From contig NZ_RCVN01000009.1 in assembly GCF_003697915.1 (NCBI RefSeq), positions 62,001-126,000 of the forward strand: DNA of 64,000 nucleotides. Reading direction: 5' to 3'. The stretch is from Staphylococcus pseudoxylosus. GTDB taxonomy: Bacteria > Bacillota > Bacilli > Staphylococcales > Staphylococcaceae. Position numbers and translations under genes: made by a program. The notes beneath the pieces are model-generated. The model saw only the letters and a program-made list of their open reading frames with translations. It was not told the DNA's origin and did not search any database. This document shows positions 39,632-50,419 of the stretch, in pieces. Position 1 is the stretch's first letter, and the number at the start of each line of letters is the position of its first letter.

Positions 39632-40035
39632 TTTAAACGCCTCTCATTCCTTTAGGTTTCTTATATAGTATAGACTAATTTTATGTTTCATGCATTATTC
39701 CTGCAACAGTTAAGGCTTATGCTGTACATATTTAAACTCATCGATTGTCTAGTGTGATTTTTGTAATTTCATAAGCATTTTGTGATATGTTATGCGATGC
39801 CAAAAATGACATAACATACTGGAACTGAATTAAACCAAACAACCTATTAAATTAAGCATAAAAAAGGAGGCTAAGACATGTTTCGAATGTCCCAGCCTCA
39901 AAATATTATATTAATCATTATAATATAACGTGAAAATTGAGCTTTATAATAAGCTGTTTAAATGTTAGTCATCTAAGTTGAAGTAACGAAAACTTATTTC
40001 AAAATAAGGCTTCTGCATCACTTCAATTTATATTA
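39632..40035. other. Intergenic region between ypjD-like and YugP genes
   Basis: This 404-base gap holds the upstream region of the bshA operon. An 8-bp inverted repeat (ATGTTATG at 39787-39794 with CATAACAT at 39810-39817) lies within it. It also holds a terminator hairpin (39866-39899) and a two-part imperfect inverted repeat (39978-40024) beside the YugP stop. No coding potential was found. Confidence 0.6.
39860..39899 (-). terminator. Terminator downstream of the aro/YugP operon
   Basis: GAGGCT and ATGTC/GACAT arms pair across gtttcga. The reverse strand continues CCTTTTTTATG. It lies about 140 bases past the YugP stop. Confidence 0.75.
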
Positions 40036-40731
40036 TTATTCACTAGATCTAGCGATAAGGATAAATCTTGCAAGTTCCGCTAATGCTACTGCAGTTGATG
40101 CAACATAAGTCATTGCTGCAGCTGTCAATACTTTTTTAGCATGACGATATTCCTTTTCGTTAACAATGTTTAAGCTTTGAATTTGCTTCATAGCTCTACT
40201 ACTTGCATTGAATTCAACTGGCAGTGTAACAATAGAGAAAAGAACAGCAAATGACATAAATGCAATTCCAATCCATAGTGCAGTTGAACCTAAAGTACTT
40301 TGTAAACTCGTTAAAATAATACCTGCAAAAACGGCTAAATAACCAATCGAGCTACCAAGGTTAGCCAGTGGTACTAACGATGTTCTGAATCTTAGGAAGA
40401 AATAACCTTGCGCATGTTGAATTGCATGGCCAACTTCGTGAGCAGCAATAGCCGTACCAGCAACAGAAGGTCTACTAAAGTTGGCTGGTGATAGTACAAG
40501 CACCTTTTTTCTTGGGTCGTAGTGGTCAGTTAAGAAACCTTTTCCTTCAACCACGTCAACATCATAGATACCATTCGCATGTAAAATTTCTAAAGCAACT
40601 TCTTGACCGGTCTTTCCACTTGTTGATCTAACTTGTGAATATTTTTCGTAATTAGATTTAACTTTATGCTGTGCCCATAGAGGCAACACCATTAAAATAA
40701 CAAAGTATATAATCATATAGATAAAAGACAA
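40036..40731 (-). CDS. YugP-like membrane zinc metallopeptidase
   Basis: A 231-residue membrane protein of the Zn_peptidase_2 family. An N-terminal membrane segment, the zinc-binding HEVGH (His98-His102) in AAHEVGHAIQHA, and three further membrane helices are visible. Targets are unknown. I chose the TTG at 40731 (SFIYMIIYF), eight bases after AGGAG. The GTG at 40740 sits inside that site. It closes the operon starting at aroC. Confidence 0.88.
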   Translation of the reverse strand: MSFIYMIIYFVILMVLPLWAQHKVKSNYEKYSQVRSTSGKTGQEVALEILHANGIYDVDVVEGKGFLTDHYDPRKKVLVLSPANFSRPSVAGTAIAAHEVGHAIQHAQGYFFLRFRTSLVPLANLGSSIGYLAVFAGIILTSLQSTLGSTALWIGIAFMSFAVLFSIVTLPVEFNASSRAMKQIQSLNIVNEKEYRHAKKVLTAAAMTYVASTAVALAELARFILIARSSE

Positions 40732-40767
40732 AAACCTCACTCCTTTATAAACATTTTACTGTGAACA

Positions 40768-41370
40768 TCAATGGTGGTCAAATATTTTATCTTTTTTAAA
40801 TCGAGTTAAATATAAATAAAGTATTAATGGAATTACGCTTAACCAAAACGCGAGGTAGGCAACACCTTCTAAATGACTTGCAATAAAATCATAATAAGGA
40901 TATTGCATAAATACATAATCTATAATGTCATTATGGAACACCCATATCATAGCAATAACGAAGCCAATAATTGAAATTTTGAATCTTGGATAAAATATCA
41001 ACGCTTCGATTGCCATAATGCCATGTGAGAGTATGAGCATACAGCCTGTGATTGTAACCATGTCATATTGAATAAACATGATTATATTCATTATAACTGC
41101 CCAAACTCCGTATTTAATAAGTGAGACGAAAGCAAGGGCTTCAAATACTGGGATGTTCTTACCTAATATGAATGTAATAAGTACGAAACATAAAAATAGT
41201 GAAGCGGTCGGGCTATCTGGTACAAATATTTTAAATTGAGTTTCAGTCATACTTAATTGCTCACCGTACCAAATATAACCATAGATTGTACCTAACAAAT
41301 TACACAAAAGTAAAAAGTAAAGTATGCCTTTGTGATACAACATTAATTCCCAAAGTGATTTTATATTCAT
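40768..41370 (-). CDS. DUF1405 membrane protein (YpjA-like)
   Basis: A 200-residue protein with five or six membrane segments, beginning MNIKSLWELMLYHKGILYFLLLCN. It has the conserved GYIWYGEQLS and HGIMAIEALIFYP. It resembles B. subtilis YpjA (DUF1405), of unknown function. It starts four bases after the YpiB-like gene and precedes YugP, a conserved cluster. The ATG follows AAGGA. Confidence 0.87.
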   Translation of the reverse strand: MNIKSLWELMLYHKGILYFLLLCNLLGTIYGYIWYGEQLSMTETQFKIFVPDSPTASLFLCFVLITFILGKNIPVFEALAFVSLIKYGVWAVIMNIIMFIQYDMVTITGCMLILSHGIMAIEALIFYPRFKISIIGFVIAMIWVFHNDIIDYVFMQYPYYDFIASHLEGVAYLAFWLSVIPLILYLYLTRFKKDKIFDHH

Positions 41371-41374
41371 ACTG

Positions 41375-41935
41375 TCAATCCTTCGTCGATATATTTACAT
41401 TTCTTAATTTAAAAGTATTAAGGATTTGTGATAATTGATAAAACAAATCGCTATCATGTAATTGTAAGCTTAAATCAATATTATCTTGCAAATGTGTGAT
41501 AATAGAAGATTCACTTTGTTTTGAAAGCGGAATTTGATAGATGTCTTGAATATATAACGCATAATATGGTGAATGTAATAATTGTTTAATGAGTAAGTCA
41601 TCTAATCTCACTTCCCTATCTTGTTCAACATTAAAATTCAATTTAATATCAAAAGATAATTGATTGAGAGCGATGTGCTCGAAAATCTCATTACTATTAA
41701 TCATTTGTTGGTCTTTATAATTAAATTTAATACCATATTGCTCAGTGTGTAACATAGAAATTTCAAGCGTATTATGTGTATCGATACGTTCATCTACGAA
41801 ATGTACATTTTGTAGTAATTCTGGCGAAGATTTGAGTAAGTTCAATACCCATACACTAATCCTAGACTTGAATTCATATTGGAAGAGTAGATACTCTATG
41901 AAAGTTGCTTTTGATTGTTGTAGGGTATCAAACAT
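41375..41935 (-). CDS. YpiB-like (UPF0302) protein with IDEAL domain
   Basis: A 186-residue soluble protein. The N-terminal UPF0302 part begins MFDTLQQSKATFIEYLLFQYEFKSR. The C-terminal segment (about 148-176, HLQDNIDLSLQLHDSDLFYQLSQIL) fits the IDEAL motif, a short helical domain seen in firmicute regulatory proteins. Function is unknown. It lies between the TPR gene and the DUF1405 gene, as ypiB does after ypiA in B. subtilis. GGAAGGTGA precedes the ATG. Confidence 0.85.
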   Translation of the reverse strand: MFDTLQQSKATFIEYLLFQYEFKSRISVWVLNLLKSSPELLQNVHFVDERIDTHNTLEISMLHTEQYGIKFNYKDQQMINSNEIFEHIALNQLSFDIKLNFNVEQDREVRLDDLLIKQLLHSPYYALYIQDIYQIPLSKQSESSIITHLQDNIDLSLQLHDSDLFYQLSQILNTFKLRNVNISTKD

Positions 41936-41953
41936 TTAACTCACCTTCCTAAA

Positions 41954-43201
41954 CTAGAAAGACGTCAGTCTTTCCGCTTCATCATGCCATGTCTCATTAG
42001 ATGGTTCTAATTCAACTAATTGGTCTAATAGCTTTTTAGCTAACTCAATTTGACCAATTTCTATTACATAAAAATAATAGTCACTTAAAAATGCAGATTG
42101 TGTTTGTAACGTGTCATATGCTAATTCAAAGAAATGTTGTGCTTCTTTATCTCGTTCTTCTTGCCCCAATGCATAAGCGAGGTGCCACATAAATACTGGG
42201 TCTAAGTCTTCTTCATCTACATATTTCAATAACCCAATAAGTGATTCATAATCTTCTTCTTGTCTATATAAATCACTTAATATCAATAATGGTTCTTGGT
42301 ACGCGTTATCAACTTCAAGTGCTTGAATTAATAATTGGACGCCTTCATTAGCGTCTCCGTGTTCTATTTGGATGCTACCAGTGGATACCATCAATTCTTT
42401 ATAGAATTGCGTTAATCTTAACCCTTCTTTACCGATTTCGATTGCGTCCGCGTGATTATGTTCGTTTTCATATAACTGTTGTAAATAGTAATAAGCTTGT
42501 AGAAAATCAGGGTCTTTAGATAATAGTGTTTGAACTAATTTAATAGCTTCTTGTGAGAGATCATTTTTTTCATAAGCGATGGCTTTTCTGAAATAATCTT
42601 CTGAATCCATTTCATCTTCATTAATTTCATCAAACATTTTAATTGCATCACTGTAGTTACCGCTTTGCAAGCTACAATCGGCTAAACGAGAAAATAGATT
42701 TACACCGTTCACTTCATATTCTCCCGTTTCAAGTACGGTTTCGTATTCTGAAGTTGCTCGTAAATATTGGCCATCAAAGTATAATATCTCAGCAAGTGCG
42801 TAATGTATTATTGGGTCATTTGGCTCAATATCAATCGCTTCATCAAGTTTACTAATTGCAACTTCAAGCATATTTAATTGTTGATATAAATCTGCTTCTA
42901 ACATTAAGCGTTCTGTTGATATTTCTACTTCACTTAAATATTCTAAAGCTTCATCTGTGTGATTTTCAGCCATTAATCCTTCGATAAAGTATATTAATAA
43001 TTCACTTTCATCAGGATATTTATGGTAAAGCGTACGGAATACTTCTAAACCTTGTGGCATCAATCCATAATTATATAATGTTTCACCTAGAATAAATAAA
43101 GCATCGTCCTTAGGAGAACTTAATGCATCATTAACACGTGTGTCTAGGTTCTCTAATTTTTGTAAGTTGATATCATCTATTAATTTATAGATATCTTCCA
43201 T
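41954..43201 (-). CDS. TPR-repeat protein (YpiA-like)
   Basis: A 415-residue, strongly acidic protein made of tandem tetratricopeptide repeats. Typical units are DDALFILGETLYNYGLMPQGLEVF, DPIIHYALAEILYFDGQYLRA and DPVFMWHLAYALGQEERDKEA. Repeats span almost the full length. No enzymatic domain or membrane segment is seen, so it is probably a scaffold. It follows aroA by four bases, as ypiA does in related firmicutes. Confidence 0.88.
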   Translation of the reverse strand: MEDIYKLIDDINLQKLENLDTRVNDALSSPKDDALFILGETLYNYGLMPQGLEVFRTLYHKYPDESELLIYFIEGLMAENHTDEALEYLSEVEISTERLMLEADLYQQLNMLEVAISKLDEAIDIEPNDPIIHYALAEILYFDGQYLRATSEYETVLETGEYEVNGVNLFSRLADCSLQSGNYSDAIKMFDEINEDEMDSEDYFRKAIAYEKNDLSQEAIKLVQTLLSKDPDFLQAYYYLQQLYENEHNHADAIEIGKEGLRLTQFYKELMVSTGSIQIEHGDANEGVQLLIQALEVDNAYQEPLLILSDLYRQEEDYESLIGLLKYVDEEDLDPVFMWHLAYALGQEERDKEAQHFFELAYDTLQTQSAFLSDYYFYVIEIGQIELAKKLLDQLVELEPSNETWHDEAERLTSF

Positions 43202-43205
43202 ACTT

Positions 43206-44504
43206 TTATCCCTCTTTTTCTAATTGTTTTAACTTTGGTAAGAATCCTGGGAAAGAAACATTGACTGCATCAAATTGATTAATGGTAATGGCTTCATCAG
43301 TTAAAAGTGAGGCAACTGCTAACATCATACCTATACGATGGTCTGTAAAGCTATCTACAGTTGCAGTTTGTTCTAAAGCTGATGGATGAATAACCATACC
43401 ATCATTAGTAGGTTGTAACATAAAACCAAGTAAATTTAACATATTAGCGGTTGTATCAATTCTATTGGTTTCTTTTACTTTTAATTCTTCAGCTTCTTTA
43501 ACCACACTTGTACCATTAGTTTGTGTGCAAAGCAAAGCAATGATAGGAATTTCATCGATTGCTCTAGGCACTAAGTCACCATCAATATGAACGGGTTTCA
43601 TGTCTGGAGAGTATTGTACTCGTATGGATGCAGTTGGTTCTGGTCCATCAGTTTGATTAAATAAAGTAATATTCCCTTCCATTTGTGTCACGATATCAAT
43701 AATACCTGAACGAGTTGGGTTAATGCCAACATTGTGTATTGTAATATCACTTCCAGGTGTTATCAAGCCAGCTACAATAAAATACGCTGCTGAAGATATG
43801 TCGCCTGGAACGTGAAAATCTGCAGGTTTGATATGGTCAATGCCTCGAGCAGGCATATCTATCAATTTGTCTTTTGTAGAAACAGGGATGTGATATTGTT
43901 GGAACATCGTTTCGGTATGGTTTCTAGAAGTATCAAATTCTTTAATTGTCGTTGGTTCTTCAGCGAATAAACTTGCGAATAGTATAGCGCTTTTAACTTG
44001 TGCACTGGCAACTTCCATTTCATATGCAATACCTTTGATTTTAGCAGGTTTGATGATTAAAGGTGTATAGTTATTATCGATTCCTGTAATATTGGCTTGC
44101 ATTAATTTTAAAGGTTTCATAATTCTGTCCATTGGTCGTTTGCCTATTGATTCATCACCAGAAAGAACAGTTTCTATGCCAAGACCGCTTAATAAACCAG
44201 CCACTAAACGTGTGGTCGTACCTGAATTACCTGTATATAAAACTTGATGTGGTGTTTTAAAATGCTTAAATCCTGGTGAATCAATCTCTATTTTATCTTC
44301 AGATACTTTAATGTCAGCACCTAATAACTTAAATATTTCAACAGTACGTAAACAATCTTCACCAAGTAATGGTTTGTATATTGTTGATTTTCCTGAAGCT
44401 AGAGAACCGAGCATAATAGCTCTATGTGTCATAGATTTATCTCCAGGTACTTCGATTTCACCGACTAACGGTCCGTTAATGTCTATTGTCTTACTGTTTG
44501 CCAA
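43206..44504 (-). CDS. aroA: EPSP synthase
   Basis: AroA joins shikimate-3-phosphate and PEP in the sixth step of aromatic amino-acid synthesis. The 432-residue protein has [47 protein letters not shown] and the C-terminal [13 protein letters not shown] chose the TTG at 44504, six bases after AGGTG, which gives the same length as the S. aureus enzyme. The GTG at 44513 overlaps the ribosome-binding site. It lies nine bases after aroB. Confidence 0.95.
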   Translation of the reverse strand: MANSKTIDINGPLVGEIEVPGDKSMTHRAIMLGSLASGKSTIYKPLLGEDCLRTVEIFKLLGADIKVSEDKIEIDSPGFKHFKTPHQVLYTGNSGTTTRLVAGLLSGLGIETVLSGDESIGKRPMDRIMKPLKLMQANITGIDNNYTPLIIKPAKIKGIAYEMEVASAQVKSAILFASLFAEEPTTIKEFDTSRNHTETMFQQYHIPVSTKDKLIDMPARGIDHIKPADFHVPGDISSAAYFIVAGLITPGSDITIHNVGINPTRSGIIDIVTQMEGNITLFNQTDGPEPTASIRVQYSPDMKPVHIDGDLVPRAIDEIPIIALLCTQTNGTSVVKEAEELKVKETNRIDTTANMLNLLGFMLQPTNDGMVIHPSALEQTATVDSFTDHRIGMMLAVASLLTDEAITINQFDAVNVSFPGFLPKLKQLEKEG

Positions 44505-44513
44505 ATCAGTCAC

Positions 44514-45581
44514 CTACTTATTAAAATATGATTTAAATTCTCCGAAAGCTTTAGAAAGCGTTTTGTAATCAATGTGTCTCACAATTGGGTCTCCAATATC
44601 ATTGAGTAGTACCATTTGCACACCTTGTTCATCATTTTTCTTGTCGTTTAGCATTAATTGATATAAAGATTCAAATTCTAAATCATTAACTACATCTAAC
44701 GGATAGTTTAAATCCCTTAGATAATTTACATAATGTGCAATATTAAATGATTTGTTTAGCGTTATATTCGCAACTATAAATTGAAAAACGATACCTATCA
44801 TAACAGCATGTCCGTGTGGAATTTTAAATTTATATTCAACGGCATGGCCAAATGTATGGCCTAAGTTAAGAAATTTACGGACGTTTGATTCCTTCTCATC
44901 TGCTACAATAATATTCAATTTTGTCTGAACACCTTTGTATAAATAATATTCGATTTCATCAAGTGATTTAAGCGCTTGTTCATCTGAGTACTGTACCTCG
45001 ATATGATTTACCGATTCAATATCATTTAATAAAGCGTGTTTATAAACTTCTGCGTATCCACTTAAAATTTCTGAATATGGTAATGTACTTAAAAAGTTCA
45101 AATCATAAATGACTGCTTTAGGTCTATAAAAAGCACCAATTAGGTTTTTACCGTGTTTGGAATTGATTCCAACCTTACCACCTACACTCGAATCATGAGC
45201 TAAGATGGTCGTTGGTATTTGAATGAAATCGACGCCTCTTAATAAAGTCGCGGCAAGGAACCCAGCGAAGTCGCCAGTGGCCCCTCCTCCGATTGCAATT
45301 AAACAAGTATTTCTTGTTAGTTGTTTATTCAACAACGATTCAATTGTTTCTTCGTAAAAAGATAGTGTCTTCGTTGTTTCACCAGAAGGTATGATAAGTT
45401 TATGCGCTTCATATTCACTAGCGATGAAGTCAGTGATCTGACTCCATTCGTTTTCAACTTTTTGATCAATGACAAGGACAATATCTTGATAATCTTTAAT
45501 ATAATCATGTAATTGATCGAGGGCATGATGTTCAATGATAATTGGATAGTTATTTGATTTATAAGTGGTTTCTAATTTCAT
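44514..45581 (-). CDS. aroB: 3-dehydroquinate synthase
   Basis: AroB converts DAHP to 3-dehydroquinate using NAD and a divalent metal. The 355-residue protein contains [53 protein letters not shown] and the metal-binding [12 protein letters not shown]. The length is normal. It is the middle gene of the aroC-aroB-aroA operon. AGGTGAT precedes the ATG at 45581. Confidence 0.96.
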   Translation of the reverse strand: MKLETTYKSNNYPIIIEHHALDQLHDYIKDYQDIVLVIDQKVENEWSQITDFIASEYEAHKLIIPSGETTKTLSFYEETIESLLNKQLTRNTCLIAIGGGATGDFAGFLAATLLRGVDFIQIPTTILAHDSSVGGKVGINSKHGKNLIGAFYRPKAVIYDLNFLSTLPYSEILSGYAEVYKHALLNDIESVNHIEVQYSDEQALKSLDEIEYYLYKGVQTKLNIIVADEKESNVRKFLNLGHTFGHAVEYKFKIPHGHAVMIGIVFQFIVANITLNKSFNIAHYVNYLRDLNYPLDVVNDLEFESLYQLMLNDKKNDEQGVQMVLLNDIGDPIVRHIDYKTLSKAFGEFKSYFNK

Positions 45582-45619
45582 GTAATCACCTAATTATTTT
45601 ATAAATTTTAATTGATTGA

Positions 45620-46786
45620 TTAGTATTCAATATTTAATAAGCGGCGTTCTTTGATTTGCGATTGTAATTGCTCAATATGATTGCATTGGAACTCTTCAAG
45701 TAATGCTTTTGCTAATTCAAAAGCCACTACGTTTTCAACAACGACACTTGCAGCAGGTACAGCACAGCTATCAGAACGCTCAATCGACGCTTTGAATGAT
45801 TCTTTTGTATTAATATCTACTGAGTTTAAAGGTTTATAAAGTGTAGGGATTGGTTTCATTACACCGTTAACTACGATAGGCATACCATTAGACATACCAC
45901 CTTCAAAACCACCTAAGTGATTGGAACCTCTATAATAACCGTTTGTCGTATCATATAATATTTCGTCTTGTATTTCGCTACCTGGCTTCTCTGCAGCTTT
46001 AAAACCTTCACCAAAACTTACACCTTTAAAAGCGTTGATACTTACTACACCTTGTGCAATTCTGCCATCAAGTTTGCGATCATAATGTACATAACTACCA
46101 ATGCCAACAGGCACACCTTCAATAATAGTTTGAACTACACCACCAATTGTATCGCCAGCTTTTTTAGCTGCGTCAATTTTATCGCGCATAGCTTGTGCAA
46201 TTTCATCATTAATGACGCGTACATCATTTTTATCAATATTAGATTTAATTGTATCGATATCATATTCAATATCATCTTTAATGCCACCAATTTCTACTAC
46301 TCTACTATAAAAATTAATATCTAATTGTTTGAGTAATATTTTAGAAACTGCACCAACAGCAACTCGTGCAGCTGTTTCTCTTGCTGAAGAACGTTCTAAA
46401 ACATTTCTTAAATCTCTGTGGTTATATTTCATGCCACCGATTAAATCTGCGTGTCCTGGACGAGGTTTAGTAATTACACGCTTCATATTGTCCTGGTCTT
46501 CTTCGCTAATTGGATCTGCACCCATAATTTTTTTCCAATGAGTAAAGTCATCATTAGTAACTATAAGCGTAATAGGACTTCCTAAAGTATAACCATTTCT
46601 CACGCCAGATACGATTTCAACCGCATCTTTTTCAATTTGCATGCGTCTTCCACGGCCGTAACCGCCTTGTCTTTTAAACATTTCTTCGTTAATATCAGCA
46701 ACATTGATTTCTAAATTTGCTGGAACACCTTCAATAATTACAGTTAACTGTGGTCCGTGTGACTCACCAGAAGTTAAATATCTCAT
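45620..46786 (-). CDS. aroC: Chorismate synthase
   Basis: AroC makes chorismate from EPSP using reduced FMN. The 388-residue protein begins [25 protein letters not shown] and contains [37 protein letters not shown] and [13 protein letters not shown]. Both are family signatures. The ATG at 46786 follows GGAGTGGG. It is the first gene of the aro operon; a promoter lies about 50-70 bases upstream. Confidence 0.97.
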   Translation of the reverse strand: MRYLTSGESHGPQLTVIIEGVPANLEINVADINEEMFKRQGGYGRGRRMQIEKDAVEIVSGVRNGYTLGSPITLIVTNDDFTHWKKIMGADPISEEDQDNMKRVITKPRPGHADLIGGMKYNHRDLRNVLERSSARETAARVAVGAVSKILLKQLDINFYSRVVEIGGIKDDIEYDIDTIKSNIDKNDVRVINDEIAQAMRDKIDAAKKAGDTIGGVVQTIIEGVPVGIGSYVHYDRKLDGRIAQGVVSINAFKGVSFGEGFKAAEKPGSEIQDEILYDTTNGYYRGSNHLGGFEGGMSNGMPIVVNGVMKPIPTLYKPLNSVDINTKESFKASIERSDSCAVPAASVVVENVVAFELAKALLEEFQCNHIEQLQSQIKERRLLNIEY

Positions 46787-46829
46787 ACTTTACCCACTCC
46801 GTTCTTTAGTACTTTAAATTGATATATGT

Positions 46830-46858
46830 TCTATATCTTATCATATTCAATTGTTCAA
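46830..46858 (-). promoter_or_regulatory. Candidate aro operon promoter
   Basis: The reverse strand reads TTGAAC (46853-46858), a 17-base spacer and TATAGA (46830-46835), about 40 bases upstream of the aroC ATG. Confidence 0.45.
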
Positions 46859-47149
46859 ATTAACAGAAAAATTTACAAATGATAAATCTTCTTAAATTTT
46901 CACGGTTAGAATGTTATTTTTCAGTGTAACATTTAAACATTTTTATTAATATTGAATTTTGTTTTTTTATGGTTGTAATACCATAATTTTAATTGATTCG
47001 TGCTACATAAAGCTATAAAATAATAGAAAAACTTCATTATACTTTTTGCGCTCAAATACTTCGGAGGTTTTAATTAAAAATTTGAAATAGTTTTGTTGTC
47101 TATTGTATGTATTTAACAGAACATTGTAATACAACATTATAAATATAAA

Positions 47150-47190
47150 AAACGATGATTTTTACAGATATAAAGTAAAAATCATCGTTT
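47150..47190 (-). terminator. Terminator of ndk
   Basis: Sixteen-base arms aaacgatgatttttac and gtaaaaatcatcgttt close a nine-base loop and are followed on the reverse strand by TTTTTATATTT. It is 53 bases past the ndk stop. Confidence 0.85.
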
Positions 47191-47242
47191 ATTTATTGTT
47201 TAAGACAACGTAGTCTAGAATTTTGTTCTATAAGTATTTAAA

Positions 47243-47692
47243 TTATTCATATAACCATGCTTCACGTGCTTCTGTATAATCACTTAATTCTTCTGCTTTA
47301 AACCAAAGGTTAATTTCTTTATTAGCTGATTCTACTGAATCTGAACCATGAATGATATTTCTACCTACTGTTAAACCTAAGTCTCCACGAATTGTACCTG
47401 GAGTTGCTTCAGACGGGTTTGTTTTGCCGATGATGTGACGAGCAACGTTTACAGCATCTTCCCCTTCAACAACCATTGCAAATACTGGTGCTGATGTAAT
47501 AAAACTAATTAAATGTTTATAGAAAGGTTTATCTGTATGTTCGGCATAATGTTCCTCAGCAAGTGCTTGTGGCACAGTCATAAACTTACCACCTACAAGT
47601 TTTAGTCCTTTTCTTTCAATACGAGAAATAATTTCTCCTACTAGATTTCTTTGCACTGCATCTGGTTTAATCATTAAAAATGTTCTTTCCAT
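47243..47692 (-). CDS. ndk: Nucleoside diphosphate kinase
   Basis: Ndk equilibrates nucleoside tri- and diphosphates through a phospho-histidine. The 149-residue protein begins [21 protein letters not shown] and has [12 protein letters not shown] with catalytic His115. I chose the ATG at 47692, which fits the family N-terminus and length and follows GGGGG at a rather long distance. The longer frame from 47746 has no family support. It is monocistronic with its own terminator. Confidence 0.96.
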   Translation of the reverse strand: MERTFLMIKPDAVQRNLVGEIISRIERKGLKLVGGKFMTVPQALAEEHYAEHTDKPFYKHLISFITSAPVFAMVVEGEDAVNVARHIIGKTNPSEATPGTIRGDLGLTVGRNIIHGSDSVESANKEINLWFKAEELSDYTEAREAWLYE

Positions 47693-47843
47693 TGTGTGTT
47701 TATCCCCCTGTTTGTTATGTATCAATGTCCTTCTATTTTTCAACAATATATAAAATTATATATGTATCAAAATAAAAGTATGTTTTGAAGCACATTAATA
47801 TATTAACAGGTAATTAAAGCGCTTTCAATGGTTTTCACACAAG

Positions 47844-48797
47844 TTACACATTTCTTTTTCCAACTTTTTTAATTAGTTTCTTAAATAATGGTTTTGAATC
47901 TTCATTTTCTAATTGATCAATTAAGTAAAGTGCCTTATCCAAATACTTGTCGCTGATTGCCTGAGACTGCTGTATGACATCAGAATTCTTCACGTGATTA
48001 ATACAATAGTCGAACGTTGCTTGACTACTATTTGCATTTAATTGTTGTATAATCGCTTTGAATTCTTCGTTTTTTCTCATCTCTAACAGCACTGGAAGTG
48101 TAAGATGGCCGTTCATTAAATCACTACCAACTGGTTTACCCAATTTTTTTTCAGTGCTCGTGAAGTCTAAGATATCGTCGACAATTTGAAAACTCATACC
48201 AATATAGTGGCCTATCATTTTTAAATTGCGAATTGTTTTAGCGTCTGCTCCCGAAGCAATTGCACCCACTTCAGTAGATAATTGAATAAGCAATGCTGTT
48301 TTACGATTAATTCTCCGTAAATAGTTGGTGATTGTTTGATTACCATTGAATTGGTCTTGGAATTGATATAGTTCGCCCATACAAACTTCTACAATTGCAC
48401 TAGATATGACGTTATGTACACGATTATCTTCGATGTTAGATATGTGCTCAAGTCCGCGAGCTAATAAGAAGTTTCCTGTGAGTATAGCTGTATTCTGATC
48501 CCATTTTTTAGCTATAGTTAAGCTACCTCTTCGTTTATCACTTTTATCTATCACATCATCGTGTACCAACGTTGCCATATGTATAAGTTCAAGTGCTACG
48601 GCAACACGATAGACTTCGTCATTTCTTTCTTTACCAAATTGGCTGCTTAAGATTACAAAGGCGGGTCTAACGCGTTTACCACCCGATGAAAATAAATGAT
48701 ATGACGCTGATTCGAGAATCTTGTCATTACTTTTTATAGACTGCTCTAATTGTTTTTCAATTTTTTTTATTTCACTGTTCATGTTTAACTTTGCCAC
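47844..48797 (-). CDS. hepT: Heptaprenyl diphosphate synthase component II
   Basis: This is the catalytic subunit of the two-component prenyl synthase that makes the C35 side chain of menaquinone. The 317-residue protein has the first aspartate-rich motif DDVIDKSDKRRG and the second DDILD, both binding Mg-diphosphate, plus GGKRVRPAF. I chose the GTG at 48797, six bases after AGGTG. An ATG frame starting at 48857 would overlap menG without a ribosome-binding site. It is the third gene of hepS-menG-hepT. Confidence 0.94.
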   Translation of the reverse strand: MAKLNMNSEIKKIEKQLEQSIKSNDKILESASYHLFSSGGKRVRPAFVILSSQFGKERNDEVYRVAVALELIHMATLVHDDVIDKSDKRRGSLTIAKKWDQNTAILTGNFLLARGLEHISNIEDNRVHNVISSAIVEVCMGELYQFQDQFNGNQTITNYLRRINRKTALLIQLSTEVGAIASGADAKTIRNLKMIGHYIGMSFQIVDDILDFTSTEKKLGKPVGSDLMNGHLTLPVLLEMRKNEEFKAIIQQLNANSSQATFDYCINHVKNSDVIQQSQAISDKYLDKALYLIDQLENEDSKPLFKKLIKKVGKRNV

Positions 48798-48822
48798 GCT
48801 AATCACCTTTGGTTGATTCATT

Positions 48823-49524
48823 TTATTTATAGCCAAGGTGCATTGCTGCAACGCCACCTGTAAAGCTACGGACTTTTATGTTGCTGAAACCAGCTTGTGT
48901 AAACAAACGTTTCAATTTTTCTTTATCTGGAAAATCGAATGTAGATTGTTGTAACCATTCGTATTCGTCTTTGGATTTCGCAAATATTTTACCAAAGATT
49001 GGCATTACAAATTTAAAATAAAGTTTATAGCATTGTTTGAAAACAGGTGTTGTTGGTTGGCTAGTTTCTAAACAAACAACCATTCCACCAGGTTTTAAAA
49101 CGCGGTTCAGTTCTTTTAAAGTTGCTAAATAATCAGGCACATTTCTTAAACCAAATCCAATAGTTACGTAATCAAATTCGTTGTCTTCAAATGGTAAATT
49201 CATTGCATCGCCATGTACAAGCTTTAAATTATGCATGTCTGATGTCTTGCTTTTACCGACTTCAAGCATGTTTTCGCTGAAATCAACACCAATTACTTCG
49301 CCAGTTGGCCCCACTGCTTTGCTTAATGAGATAGTCCAATCAGCAGTACCACAACATACATCTAGTGCTTTGCTTCCAGATTTAACGTTCATTTCTTTCA
49401 TAACACGTTTTCTCCATGTCTTGTGCTGTTCAAAGCTAATGATATTGTTGAGTCGATCATATTTACCAGAAATATTTTGAAAAACGTTGTGTACTTGTTC
49501 TTTTTTTGCTTTATTATCTGCCAT
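48823..49524 (-). CDS. menG: Demethylmenaquinone methyltransferase
   Basis: MenG (UbiE family) performs the last methylation in menaquinone synthesis. The 233-residue protein has the SAM-binding [20 protein letters not shown] and [13 protein letters not shown]. The UbiE signatures [19 protein letters not shown] and [24 protein letters not shown] also occur. It starts one base after hepS ends and precedes hepT by 25 bases. The cluster joins ring methylation and side-chain synthesis in one operon. Confidence 0.95.
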   Translation of the reverse strand: MADNKAKKEQVHNVFQNISGKYDRLNNIISFEQHKTWRKRVMKEMNVKSGSKALDVCCGTADWTISLSKAVGPTGEVIGVDFSENMLEVGKSKTSDMHNLKLVHGDAMNLPFEDNEFDYVTIGFGLRNVPDYLATLKELNRVLKPGGMVVCLETSQPTTPVFKQCYKLYFKFVMPIFGKIFAKSKDEYEWLQQSTFDFPDKEKLKRLFTQAGFSNIKVRSFTGGVAAMHLGYK

Positions 49525-49525
49525 G

Positions 49526-50098
49526 TTAATTACCTCTTTTTGAATGTATTTCAGCTTTTAATTTATCTATAAAACCATCTAGTTTTTCTTTAGAAAATTC
49601 GCCTAAGTAAGAAGGATGATGTTCAGCTAAACTCGCTATCATTTTGTCATTGATAAAATTAATATTAACTTCAGGGACATATCTTTTAATTGTAATGAAC
49701 GGAAAAGTATTTTCAACTTTTAAAATATAGTCACTAATGTCATTATTATCAATTGCGTCATGATGAATTGAAGATTTCATTTCATTCACTTCAACAATTG
49801 CTGTACTAATTTCTTTTTGATAAATTGGATCATTGAGTTTTGCTAATAATGTATAAAAATGAGCGCTTAATAAGTCGCCAATTAAAATAGATTTCTTAGA
49901 CGATAACGTAGTTGAAACTTCGTCTAGATGACGCATCGCAGTATCTATTGTGAGGCAAGCTAATTTAGCTTCTTGAGGTATATCATAAGAATCAAGTATT
50001 TCTGCTAATGCTTGATTGATATAGATTGGTTCATAATGATTTACACTGCTGAGTCGCTGTGCAATTTGAGTTTCTAATATGCTGAATGTCGTTTCCAT
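49526..50098 (-). CDS. hepS: Heptaprenyl diphosphate synthase component I
   Basis: The 190-residue non-catalytic subunit sets chain length together with HepT. It is all-alpha, with the block [22 protein letters not shown] and [18 protein letters not shown] recalling a degenerate prenyl synthase half. I chose the ATG at 50098 after GAGGTG; a GTG at 50104 lies within that site. A TATAAT sits at 50136-50141 on the reverse strand. It is the first gene of hepS-menG-hepT. Confidence 0.92.
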   Translation of the reverse strand: METTFSILETQIAQRLSSVNHYEPIYINQALAEILDSYDIPQEAKLACLTIDTAMRHLDEVSTTLSSKKSILIGDLLSAHFYTLLAKLNDPIYQKEISTAIVEVNEMKSSIHHDAIDNNDISDYILKVENTFPFITIKRYVPEVNINFINDKMIASLAEHHPSYLGEFSKEKLDGFIDKLKAEIHSKRGN

Positions 50099-50419
50099 GT
50101 TCACACCTCACGTTATTATCCATATACATATTAACATTATATAGAGAAAAATAAAATCAACGTAAATCAAAGTAAAGGATATTTATGTAATATATATTAA
50201 AAATACTCATGTATTTGTGTAATAGAGTAATTGTTATATGTAAATTTGTTTAACAAACTCACTAATTTTCAGTAGTTGCATTACTGCATTTATTAAAAAT
50301 CGCTACTTCGAATGATATCACAATTATAAAGTTAAAAGATATATGATTTAAAGCTTTATAAAAAATTCTCTATAAAAAAGAAAAAGCCCCTTGAAAAGGG
50401 CTTTACTTTGAGTAAAGAA
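50099..50419. other. hepS-hup intergenic region
   Basis: This 321-base AT-rich gap holds the hepS promoter (TATAAT on the reverse strand at 50136-50141, with no convincing -35) and the hup terminator at 50383-50404. Nothing else was recognised between them. Confidence 0.6.
50383..50404 (-). terminator. Terminator of hup
   Basis: The hairpin AAAGCCC..GGGCTTT is followed on the reverse strand by TTCTTTTTTATAG. It is 15 bases past the HU stop codon. Confidence 0.88.

Larger units (their letters stand above)
46787..47242. other. aroC-ndk intergenic region
   Basis: This 456-base, very AT-rich gap holds the aroC promoter and leader (reverse strand) and the ndk terminator at 47150-47190. The middle, about 46870-47140, shows no feature I can identify. 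Confidence 0.6.

Noticed and set aside
45968-46324. 118-codon forward ORF opposite aroC
   Set aside because: Antisense to a highly conserved enzyme gene, with no ribosome-binding site and a biased composition typical of shadow frames.
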